Shown one piece after another: positions 1 through 5,778 of a stretch of 8,345 nucleotides of DNA. Source of the DNA: Pseudomonadota bacterium (lineage in GTDB: Bacteria; Pseudomonadota; Gammaproteobacteria; Burkholderiales; Burkholderiaceae_D). The notes beneath the pieces are model-generated. The model was given only the letters and a program-made list of their open reading frames with translations. It was not told the DNA's origin and did not search any database. Every line of letters begins with the position of its first letter. The stretch's first letter is position 1. The stretch spans positions 1 to 8,345 of the forward strand of contig JAEZVM010000306.1 of the NCBI GenBank assembly GCA_023420795.1, given 5' to 3'. Position numbers and translations under genes: made by a program.

Positions 1-148
1 ATTTTGGTGCAGCAGGAAAAAGCGCATTAAGCGCGTGTTGCGGGAAGCCGACGCACTTCACGTTCTGGGCAAACTTCTCGAAATAATCGCCCGATTCCGC
101 TGAGCCGCGCAGGTAGAATGGCGCTTCCGATTTTCCGAAGTACCTTCC
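1..148. other. Left-edge region without an assignable gene
   Basis: I can place no gene here with confidence. In the first forward frame a short open stretch ends with TAA at 28-30 and reads ILVQQEKAH, so it could be the last residues of a gene entering from the left. The minus strand also stays open through about 1-120 but shows no ATG. On the minus strand GCGC-TTAAT-GCGC followed by five T (about positions 16-33) could be a weak terminator, but the stem is only 4 bp. The right half probably holds the promoter of the next gene. Confidence 0.4.
114..119 (+). promoter_or_regulatory. Putative -10 box upstream of the FliL-like gene
   Basis: TAGAAT lies 29 bases before the ATG at 149, within GGTAGAATGGCGC. 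A very similar string (TGTAGAATGGCCGC) stands before rdgC in this window, which supports reading both as sigma-70 -10 elements. No convincing -35 box is visible at 16-18 bases spacing. Confidence 0.4.
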
Positions 149-580
149 ATGTCTCAAGGTTCTCCTCGCAAATACTGGCTTGTTTATACGGTCGGCATCG
201 TGCTGCTGGTGCTGGCAGTAGCTTTTGTACTGACCTGGCGGTATCTGCAGCATCGTGAACGTCTGGCCATCGAGACCCGGTACCTGACGCTGCCGCCGGT
301 TGCCATCAGCCGGGACGGCCACTCGATGTCGGCAACCGTTGCGATCAGGACCAGCGCCGCCGATGCGGAGTGGGCGGCCTCCAACAAGCAGGCACTGGAA
401 CAGGTGACGCAGCGGGTTCTGATGGAACTCGATCCGCAGCGGGTATCGGGTGCACATGTCCGCAACGGCTTGCAGGCCTTGCAGGTCACCTTGCGCGATG
501 CTGGCAATGCAGCACTGCAGACAACCCGGGTGCAGGAAATGCTGCTGACCGATTTCCTCGTGTCCGAGGGCGACTACTGA
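149..580 (+). CDS. FliL-like single-pass inner-membrane protein
   Basis: The 143-residue product has a short basic cytoplasmic N-terminus (residues 1-8), one strong membrane segment at about 9-30 (YWLVYTVGIVLLVLAVAF) and a periplasmic domain of about 110 residues. The layout matches the flagellar basal-body protein FliL: an N-terminal anchor, a 'YLTLPPVAIS' first strand after a linker, and a C-terminal end (MLLTDFLVSEGDY) resembling FliL's final 'v.ftdfvvQ' strand. FliL associates with the stator and supports motor torque. No other flagellar gene is present here, so this may be a divergent stand-alone paralogue with another job. The ATG has only a weak ribosome-binding site (GAAG), but a -10-like TAGAAT lies 29 bases upstream and the membrane anchor follows directly. 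The family call is moderate, and a flagellar role is unproven. Confidence 0.6.
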   Translation: MSQGSPRKYWLVYTVGIVLLVLAVAFVLTWRYLQHRERLAIETRYLTLPPVAISRDGHSMSATVAIRTSAADAEWAASNKQALEQVTQRVLMELDPQRVSGAHVRNGLQALQVTLRDAGNAALQTTRVQEMLLTDFLVSEGDY

Positions 581-598
581 CGGCGCCGCTCAGCGCCG
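581..598. terminator. Hairpin between convergent genes, possible terminator
   Basis: CGGCGC (581-586), a six-base loop and GCGCCG (593-598) form a perfect 6-bp GC stem immediately after the FliL-like stop codon. It spans the stop codon of the opposing gene. The position between two convergent genes suits a bidirectional transcription end, but neither side has a T-run, so intrinsic termination is uncertain. Confidence 0.3.
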
Positions 599-1018
599 GA
601 ACTGCTGCCGGTTCGGATGCCGGGTGCGCGGCGCCAGCACGTCCGGCATCGCATGATGCGGAGCGTCCTCCGGATTGATGTAATCGATCCGGTCAACGTC
701 GATGTCGCTTCCCGCGTCAATATCCGAGTCGCGGCCCGCGGTTGCGACCTCGCCGGTACCGCGCGCATCGGTGTCGCTGTCCAGTTCCGCATCGCCGATA
801 TCCGGGCCGGCGCTGCGGTCGCGGCGGCCGCTGTCCGGATCTTCATAAGTGCCCTTGTCCAGGCCGATGTCGGCTTCCGCCGCCCACCTCAGGCCGCCCT
901 GCACGTCGCTGCCGCTGTCTGAAGTGTCGCTCGGCCCGAGTGCGCTCGTGCCATGCCCTTTGCTAAGCCGGCGATCCGGTTCGGGAATGTTTTCCGGGTC
1001 CAAAGTGCTAGTTGCCAT
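590..1018 (-). CDS. Small, very acidic, probably disordered protein
   Basis: The 142-residue product is dominated by Asp (24 residues, about 17%), Ser, Gly, Thr and Ala. It has no cysteine, signal peptide or membrane segment. Loosely repeated acidic patches occur at 30-38 (SDTSDSGSD), 79-90 (LDSDTDARGTGE) and 95-112 (AGRDSDIDAGSDIDVDRID). The tail is basic (RTRHPNRQQFRR). The composition predicts intrinsic disorder. I recall similar 'SDTSDSGSDV..GG / LDSDTD..GTGE..AGRD' proteins of unknown function in Burkholderiales; this is memory, not a search result. The start is well supported: ATG at 1018 is preceded by CAGGAG with 7 bases between GGAG and the ATG. The gene stands alone, divergent from dinB and convergent with the FliL-like gene. 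Function unknown. Ca2+ or other cation binding by the Asp patches is only a guess. Confidence 0.8.
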   Translation of the reverse strand: MATSTLDPENIPEPDRRLSKGHGTSALGPSDTSDSGSDVQGGLRWAAEADIGLDKGTYEDPDSGRRDRSAGPDIGDAELDSDTDARGTGEVATAGRDSDIDAGSDIDVDRIDYINPEDAPHHAMPDVLAPRTRHPNRQQFRR

Positions 1019-1260
1019 GATCTACTCCTGAAGCAATGTAATGAATATTGGCAAAGCAGTGCGCCAATCCGAAAAACGGCTGCAATATCCATGCCGCGCG
1101 CCGTACGCCGGCCGTCTGCCGGCCATTGCGACGAGACGTGCGATGTTTGTAAATTCCTCCCGTCGCCGCCGCAAATCCTTCCGTCGCCACGACTTGCATG
1201 CAGGCACCGGCGCATCGCTCGCCGTACAATGCTGCTTTCCCGTCTGCTGTTTCTGTCACC
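1019..1260. other. Divergent intergenic region with hairpin and dinB promoter
   Basis: These 242 bases separate the acidic-protein gene (-) from dinB (+). They hold the GGAG ribosome-binding site of the minus gene, a GC hairpin (GCCGGC at 1107-1112, loop CGTCT, GCCGGC at 1118-1123), and a -10-like TACAAT near dinB. I looked for an SOS (LexA) box of the CTGT-N8-ACAG type and did not find one. Open frames crossing this stretch look like antisense or shadow frames of dinB. Confidence 0.5.
1225..1230 (+). promoter_or_regulatory. Putative -10 box of dinB
   Basis: TACAAT matches TATAAT at five of six positions and lies 30 bases before the GTG at 1261. A transcript starting near 1237 would exclude the in-frame ATG at 1198, so this box helps decide the start of dinB. 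No good -35 box is seen. Confidence 0.4.
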
Positions 1261-2331
1261 GTGAGCGTGCCGCTTCGAAAGATCATCCATTGCGACTGCG
1301 ATTGCTTTTACGCGGCGGTGGAAATGCGCGACGATCCTACGCTGCGCGGAAAACCGCTCGCGGTTGGCGGACGCCCCGACCAGCGCGGCGTGGTCGCGAC
1401 CTGCAATTACGAAGCGCGCCATTTCGGTGTGCGCTCGGCGATGCCGATGTCGCAGGCGCTGCAGCGCTGTCCCGATCTGATCGTGTTGCCGCCGGCGATG
1501 GACAAGTATCGCGCGGCGTCGAAACAGATTCTTGCGATCTACCACGACTACACCGAACTGGTGGAACCCCTCTCGCTCGATGAAGCGTATCTCGATGTTA
1601 CCGATGCGCCGCACTGCAAGGGCAGCGCGACGCTGATCGCGCAGGAAATCCGCGCGCGCATTGCCGAAACGGTCGGCATCACCGCATCGGCCGGGATCGC
1701 GCCCAACAAGTTTCTTGCCAAGATTGCCAGCGACTGGAACAAGCCGAATGGCCAGTTCGTCGTGCGCCCGCAGGATGTTGATGCCTTCGTCGCTGAACTG
1801 CCGGTCGACAAGCTGTTCGGTGTCGGCAAGGTCACCGCGATGAAGCTCAAGAAACTCGGTGCGTTCACCTGTGCAGACCTGCGCAAATGGTCTATTCCGG
1901 AATTGCAACACTACTTCGGCAAGTTCGGCGGCAGTCTGTACGGCCTGTGCCGCGGCATCGACCGCCGCCAGGTAAGCGCAAGCCGGGAGCGAAAATCGGT
2001 CAGCGTCGAGGAAACCTATGTGACCGATCTGCGCGATCTCGACGCCTGCCTGCGCGAATTGCCTTCACTGATCGAACTGCTGCAGCAGCGCATACGGCGC
2101 GCAGATGCCGAGCGGCAGATCCACAAGCTGTTCGTGAAAATCCGTTTCGATGATTTCCGCCGCACTACGGCCGAATGCGTGAGCGCCGCGCTTGATGCAG
2201 AGCAGTGCCGTAAGCTGCTGGAAACCGCGCACAGCCGGAGCAGGCGGCCGGTGCGCCTGCTCGGTGTCGGTGTGCGCCTGAATGAAGATGAGGACTTGCA
2301 GCAGCTTGGCCTGTTTAGTGATGTGACTTAG
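1261..2331 (+). CDS. dinB: DNA polymerase IV (DinB), translesion Y-family polymerase
   Basis: The product is an error-prone DNA polymerase that extends past lesions and misaligned primers; in E. coli it belongs to the SOS response. From GTG 1261 it has 356 residues (E. coli DinB has 351). The catalytic metal ligands are seen in the N-terminal DCDCFYAAVEMRD motif (Asp12) and in SLDEAYLDVT (Asp107, Glu108). Tyr17 occupies the steric-gate position that excludes ribonucleotides. Other family blocks are ATCNYEARHFGVRSAMP, KFLAKIASDWNKPNGQF and the helix-hairpin-helix LFGVGKVTAMKLKKLG (about 185-200), followed by the little-finger domain. The C-terminus carries QLGLF (348-352), a consensus beta-clamp-binding motif. 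The frame is open back to ATG 1198, but those 21 residues are not family-like and a -10 box lies inside them, so GTG 1261 (or GTG 1267) is preferred. No clear Shine-Dalgarno or LexA box was found. The 3' end overlaps the convergent methyltransferase gene by 4 bases. Confidence 0.96.
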   Translation: MSVPLRKIIHCDCDCFYAAVEMRDDPTLRGKPLAVGGRPDQRGVVATCNYEARHFGVRSAMPMSQALQRCPDLIVLPPAMDKYRAASKQILAIYHDYTELVEPLSLDEAYLDVTDAPHCKGSATLIAQEIRARIAETVGITASAGIAPNKFLAKIASDWNKPNGQFVVRPQDVDAFVAELPVDKLFGVGKVTAMKLKKLGAFTCADLRKWSIPELQHYFGKFGGSLYGLCRGIDRRQVSASRERKSVSVEETYVTDLRDLDACLRELPSLIELLQQRIRRADAERQIHKLFVKIRFDDFRRTTAECVSAALDAEQCRKLLETAHSRSRRPVRLLGVGVRLNEDEDLQQLGLFSDVT

Positions 2332-3041
2332 CGGCGAGGCGGGAAGAAGGGCAGCAGCGCCGGCACCGTGCGCCGGTAGTTGCCGTAAGTCTCGCCGAGC
2401 ATGCGGTCGAGTTCCCGTTCTTCCAGGAACAGCGTCGCAACCACGCTATACAAGGTCAGGAAAGCAGCCAGCAGCACATGGCCGATGCTCATTACCGGCG
2501 TCGCCCACAGTGCGATGATCAGCCCGGTCTGAACCGGATGACGCACGTAGCGGTATGGCCCGCGCGTCGAGAACGCCGGTTCCGGCGCCGCCGGCGAGAA
2601 TGCCTGCCGCAATCCGTAAAAATGCCACAGGTCGATGCTCTGGATTGCCCATACCAGCAGCAGATTGCCGAACGCGAAAGCCGCATACATCGCTAGTACA
2701 CCCGACCGGGATTCAATGCGCCACAGCTCCTCTGGCATCGGTGTCCAGCACAGTACGATCATTGCCAGCAGCGCGCCGGACACCAGCGTATAGATGCTGC
2801 GTTCCAGCCGGTGCGGCACCATGCCGTACAGCCTTTTCTTGAACGCCGGGCGCGCCATAAGGCTGTGCACGAAGCCGAACAAGGCCAGCAATGCGCAATT
2901 CGACAGCGCCGCACGCAGCAGGGGCGAAGGCGGTCCTGTGTCGATGCCAAGCGGCGTCCAGTTTTGCAGGAAGGCGATGAAATAGAGCTGGGATGCCTGT
3001 ACTGCAACGAAGATCAGAATGGCAAGAATGCGGATGGTCAT
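2328..3041 (-). CDS. NnrU/ICMT-family membrane methyltransferase, MddA-like
   Basis: The 237-residue integral membrane protein has hydrophobic segments at about 3-24, 42-64, 85-101, 113-135 and a long one at 171-203. The C-terminal half carries isoprenylcysteine-methyltransferase family landmarks: GPYRYVRHP (161-169), LEEREL (206-211) and GETYGNYRRTVP (216-227), where the family binds S-adenosylmethionine. The stretch LWATPVMSIGHVLLA (178-192) resembles what I recall of methanethiol S-methyltransferase (MddA), which makes dimethyl sulfide from methanethiol; NnrU-type proteins linked to nitric-oxide metabolism are the alternative. No denitrification or sulfur gene is nearby to decide. The start ATG has GGAG with 7 bases spacing. 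It lies 18 bases after the esterase gene on the same strand, so the two are probably co-transcribed. The family is confident, the substrate is not. Confidence 0.85.
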   Translation of the reverse strand: MTIRILAILIFVAVQASQLYFIAFLQNWTPLGIDTGPPSPLLRAALSNCALLALFGFVHSLMARPAFKKRLYGMVPHRLERSIYTLVSGALLAMIVLCWTPMPEELWRIESRSGVLAMYAAFAFGNLLLVWAIQSIDLWHFYGLRQAFSPAAPEPAFSTRGPYRYVRHPVQTGLIIALWATPVMSIGHVLLAAFLTLYSVVATLFLEERELDRMLGETYGNYRRTVPALLPFFPPRR

Positions 3042-3059
3042 GGCTACTCTCCATGGAAT

Positions 3060-3980
3060 TCAGTGAACGGAAGCGGGCATGCTGGCGCGATGAAAAAAAT
3101 CCCACGCATAGCGCGCGATATCGAAGCCGTGGGCTGTCTTCCCTAGCACCAGCGGCATTTGTGCATACGGCTGCGGAATCGTGTGGCCGCCGCCATGCAC
3201 GGTCAACAGTCGCACTTGGGCTTCTTCGCCGTGATAGTCGATGCTGCTGCACGCAGTCTTTTCATCGGCGAAAAAACGCTCTACTGCCGATACAGACGCA
3301 TGCCGCGCCGAGCCCAGCCGTGCCAGCTCGGCCGCCGATCCTTCGGCGGACAGGACATTGCCGCGATAGCCGAGACCGAACAGCGTGGTCTTGCCGCCAA
3401 AGTACGGATTGATCGGATCGCGGTCTCCGCACACCAGCAGTACCGGATGCCGCAGGCCGGCAGGCTGGAACAGCGTGTGCCCGGGTATCGAATGGTTGGC
3501 GCCGACGATCACGGCGCCGCCGAACCATGCCGGCATGTCCGCTAGCAGGCGGTAAATCAAATGCCCGCCGTTCGAAAACCCGACCAGGAAAATCGACGAC
3601 GGCCGCAACGCATACTGCTTGCAGAGCGACTCGACGATTGCGCGCAGGAAGGCAACATCATCGACGTTCGCGCGTGCTGCGGAAAAACGGGCATGGCGGC
3701 GACCGTCATTCCAATGGTTTTCGAAACCGTCCGGATAGGCGATCACGCAGGCTTCGCGATCGGCCAGCCGGTCGAACGCATGGCCGGACTGTGCACGCAC
3801 GCTCTCGCCGCTGCCTTTGGATCCATGCAGCACGATGAACGCGGCGCGCGGCGAATCGGCACCGCGATATACGGTCATGCTGCGCGCATGCCCGTCGATA
3901 TCGAAACTTTGCCGGGTGGATCGGCCATGAGGCTGGAAAGCCTGTTTTTGCTGTACCGAGAAAAATGCGGAGAGTGACAT
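3060..3980 (-). CDS. Alpha/beta-hydrolase esterase, PHB-depolymerase/LpqC type
   Basis: The 306-residue product looks like a serine esterase of the LpqC/poly(3-hydroxybutyrate) depolymerase/feruloyl esterase group. Visible elements are the oxyanion-region HGSKGSGES (52-60), AYPDGFENHW (81-90), the nucleophile elbow GFSNGGH (Ser136), the acid region CGDRDPINPYFGG (probably Asp188) and GGGHTIPQ (probably His266). These make a complete catalytic triad. No signal peptide or lipobox is apparent at the N-terminus, unlike typical secreted depolymerases, so a cytoplasmic or short-chain substrate is more likely. The natural substrate is unknown. The start ATG is preceded by AGGTG at suitable spacing and a TATATT -10-like box. 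It is probably the first gene of an operon with the downstream methyltransferase and is divergent from the BTAD-hydrolase regulator. Confidence 0.85.
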   Translation of the reverse strand: MSLSAFFSVQQKQAFQPHGRSTRQSFDIDGHARSMTVYRGADSPRAAFIVLHGSKGSGESVRAQSGHAFDRLADREACVIAYPDGFENHWNDGRRHARFSAARANVDDVAFLRAIVESLCKQYALRPSSIFLVGFSNGGHLIYRLLADMPAWFGGAVIVGANHSIPGHTLFQPAGLRHPVLLVCGDRDPINPYFGGKTTLFGLGYRGNVLSAEGSAAELARLGSARHASVSAVERFFADEKTACSSIDYHGEEAQVRLLTVHGGGHTIPQPYAQMPLVLGKTAHGFDIARYAWDFFHRASMPASVH

Positions 3981-3998
3981 GGCGGCACCTTAATCAGA

Positions 3999-4004
3999 AA
4001 TATA
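3999..4004 (-). promoter_or_regulatory. Putative -10 box of the esterase-methyltransferase operon
   Basis: On the minus strand TATATT lies 18 bases before the AGGTG ribosome-binding site and ATG of the esterase gene. It implies a short leader of about a dozen bases. No clear -35 box is visible, so the promoter may need an activator. Confidence 0.3.
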
Positions 4005-4033
4005 GCGGGATGAACTATGTGGTTTGTGACGAC

Positions 4034-4047
4034 CTCTGTAGTCAGAG
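4034..4047. promoter_or_regulatory. Small inverted repeat in divergent spacer, candidate operator
   Basis: CTCTG (4034-4038), TAGT and CAGAG (4043-4047) form a perfect 5-bp inverted repeat. It sits in the 134-base spacer between the divergent esterase and regulator genes, about 30 bases upstream of the esterase -10 box. That is where an activator or repressor of the pair could bind. The repeat is short and may be chance. Confidence 0.25.
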
Positions 4048-4114
4048 ATGCGTAGCTTAAAAAAGCAGCGTTCCCCGGCCGTTCCTTACTCCGGCGCAAT
4101 GGCCGGCATCCATC

Positions 4115-5719
4115 ATGGCTCGTGAACTGAAGCTGTTTGGCACACCTGCAGTCGTTGACGGCGGCGACATATCGCCGATTCGCCTCAAGCGCAGCGCCTT
4201 GCTTCTGGCGCTGCTCATTGCGACGCCGCAAGGAATGGATCGCGCAGAGCTGGCGGAGCGATTGTGGGAAGACGGCGACGCGGCATCGCGCCTGCGGCGC
4301 TTGCGCCGGCTGGTCTACGAAGCGCGTGCGCAGCTCGGCGAAGATGCGTTGGTCGAGATGCAGGGGCGGCTGGTACTTTCCGCCGGCTGGATCACGCATT
4401 GCGACTATGCGCATTACCTCGCGCTGCACGAGCGCCTGATCGATAGCGGCGAGGCCGTCGATGCGCCGCAGCTTGCCTTCTCGATCATGAGCGCCGCACG
4501 CGCTCCATTGCTCGGCAACTGGCGGTTCGACGAGCCGACGCAGGCGGCGGAGTGGATAGACCTGCAGCGTGTGGCGCAAAGCAGCCGTTGCCGCCGCCTG
4601 CGCGACAAGATTGTCGATGCGCTGCTTGCATCGGGTGAGCACGAGGCGGCCTTGCAGATCATGCTCGCGGATATCGAGCGCGATCCCTTGGACGAGGCTG
4701 GCTGGGAGCGGGCGGCGGCGATGCTATTCGACGTCGGCGATTATTCACAATGCCTTGCGCTCTACCGGAAGCTGCGCAGCACGCTCGCGCAGGAGATTGG
4801 GCTGGACGTGTCGGCCGCTTTTCACCGTCTGGCGAAGGAGGCGCAGGCGCGCATCTCGCTGCGGTCGGTGTGGGGAACGGCGCGGCCGGCAACCTCGTAC
4901 GTCGATGCGGGCGATGCGCACATCGCGTATCAGTGTTTTGGCGACGGCAAAACCGATCTCCTGCTGATCCCGGGCTTCGTGTCCAATGTCGAAATGGCGT
5001 GGGAATTGCCGCAGCTTGCAGCACTGCTTGCGCGGCTGGCTGAAGATTTTCGCGTCATCATTTTCGACCGGCGCGGCGTCGGCCTGTCGGATCGCACCAT
5101 CGGATGCCCGAGCGCCGAACAAGCGGTCAACGATGTGCTGGCGGTGCTCGATGCGGTCGGCAGCAGGAGCGCGGTAGTATTCGGCGCTTCCGAGGGGGGG
5201 CCGACCGCGATCCGGCTTTGCACCAGCCATCCGCAGCGCGTGCGGGCGCTGTGTCTGTGCGGTGCGCTGGCACGCGGCACCGCCAATGCAAGCTACACCG
5301 CGGCGCTGACTGACGAGCAGTACGGCCGCTGGCAAAAGGCGCTGGTCGCGGATTGGGGCACCGGGCGCAGCGTTGCTGCGTTTGCGCCTTCGCATGCCGA
5401 CGATCCGGCGCTGATCGACTGGTGGGCGCGTCTGTTGCGCTTGTCGAGCAGCCCCGGCGCGATTGCATCCATTCTCGACCATTTGCGCGACGTCGATGTC
5501 ATCGCGCTGCTGCCCCGCGTGCATTGTCCGACCACGCTGCTGCATCGGCGCGGCGATCGCGCGGTACGTGTCGAAGCGTCGCGATTCATGGCGCAACGCA
5601 TCCCGAACGCAAGGCTGATCGAACTGGAGGGCACAGACCACTGGTGGTGGCTGGACGACGTGGAACCCTTGTTGTCCGAGTTGCACGCATTAGGTATGGA
5701 CATCGAACAACAGAGATAA
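4115..5719 (+). CDS. BTAD/SARP-type regulator fused to an alpha/beta-hydrolase
   Basis: The 534-residue product has three parts. Residues 3-92 resemble the winged-helix DNA-binding domain of SARP/BTAD regulators (LKLFGTP, RLKRSALLLALLIATPQG, AELAERLWEDGDAASRLRRL). Residues about 97-245 form the helical BTAD/TPR-like domain (CDYAHYLALHERLI, ASGEHEAALQIMLADIERD, YRKLRSTLAQEIGLD). Residues about 262-528 form an alpha/beta-hydrolase (YVDAGDAHIAYQCFGDG, LLIPGFVSNVEMAWELP, FDRRGVGLSDR) of the type often fused to class III adenylate cyclases. A full triad is seen: Ser359 in GASEGG, Asp481 in RRGDRAV and His509 in GTDHWW. It probably binds DNA and uses the hydrolase fold as a ligand sensor or active enzyme. 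It is divergent from an esterase-methyltransferase pair, its likely target. The start is ATG 4115, with no strong Shine-Dalgarno. No membrane segment is seen. The domain calls are firm, the regulatory role is inferred. Confidence 0.85.
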   Translation: MARELKLFGTPAVVDGGDISPIRLKRSALLLALLIATPQGMDRAELAERLWEDGDAASRLRRLRRLVYEARAQLGEDALVEMQGRLVLSAGWITHCDYAHYLALHERLIDSGEAVDAPQLAFSIMSAARAPLLGNWRFDEPTQAAEWIDLQRVAQSSRCRRLRDKIVDALLASGEHEAALQIMLADIERDPLDEAGWERAAAMLFDVGDYSQCLALYRKLRSTLAQEIGLDVSAAFHRLAKEAQARISLRSVWGTARPATSYVDAGDAHIAYQCFGDGKTDLLLIPGFVSNVEMAWELPQLAALLARLAEDFRVIIFDRRGVGLSDRTIGCPSAEQAVNDVLAVLDAVGSRSAVVFGASEGGPTAIRLCTSHPQRVRALCLCGALARGTANASYTAALTDEQYGRWQKALVADWGTGRSVAAFAPSHADDPALIDWWARLLRLSSSPGAIASILDHLRDVDVIALLPRVHCPTTLLHRRGDRAVRVEASRFMAQRIPNARLIELEGTDHWWWLDDVEPLLSELHALGMDIEQQR

Positions 5720-5749
5720 AACCGCACGTCGGCCAGCGCGCCCGGCGTG

Positions 5750-5755
5750 TAGAAT
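5750..5755 (+). promoter_or_regulatory. Putative -10 box of rdgC
   Basis: TAGAAT lies 23 bases before the rdgC ATG in the 59-base gap after the regulator gene. Its context (TGTAGAATGGC) echoes the -10 box at 114-119. A TG one base upstream makes it close to an extended -10. No strong -35 box is seen. Confidence 0.4.
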
Positions 5756-5778
5756 GGCCGCTTTTTGGCGTGCTTACT

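Noticed and set aside
1..120. Minus-strand open frame reading into the left edge, with protein-like text (GDYFEKFAQNVKCVGFPQH)
   Set aside because: It has no ATG and no ribosome-binding site, its upstream extension runs antisense into the FliL-like gene, and a short open frame is expected by chance at this GC.
1107..1123. GCCGGC hairpin in the spacer left of dinB
   Set aside because: GCCGGC is self-complementary and common at this GC content. There is no T-run and no nearby transcript end, so it was not called a terminator or riboswitch.
1294..1308. Unusual cysteine cluster (CDCDC) around the catalytic aspartate of DinB
   Set aside because: E. coli already has DMDCF here, and I recall HCDCDCFY as usual in Burkholderiales DinB, so it is a lineage feature rather than an anomaly.
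889..1911. Long minus-strand open frame of 340 codons across dinB
   Set aside because: It is antisense to the clearly real dinB and has Arg/His-rich shadow composition with no recognisable domain.
4745..5686. Long minus-strand frame antisense to the regulator (313 codons), and a similar one at 5293-6447
   Set aside because: High-GC shadows of the BTAD-hydrolase and rdgC genes, with no family motif and no ribosome-binding site.
5353..5778. 142-residue N-terminal extension of the rdgC frame
   Set aside because: It overlaps the regulator gene in another frame, is Arg/Ala/Ser-rich shadow sequence, and RdgC proteins begin at MWFKNLQIY.
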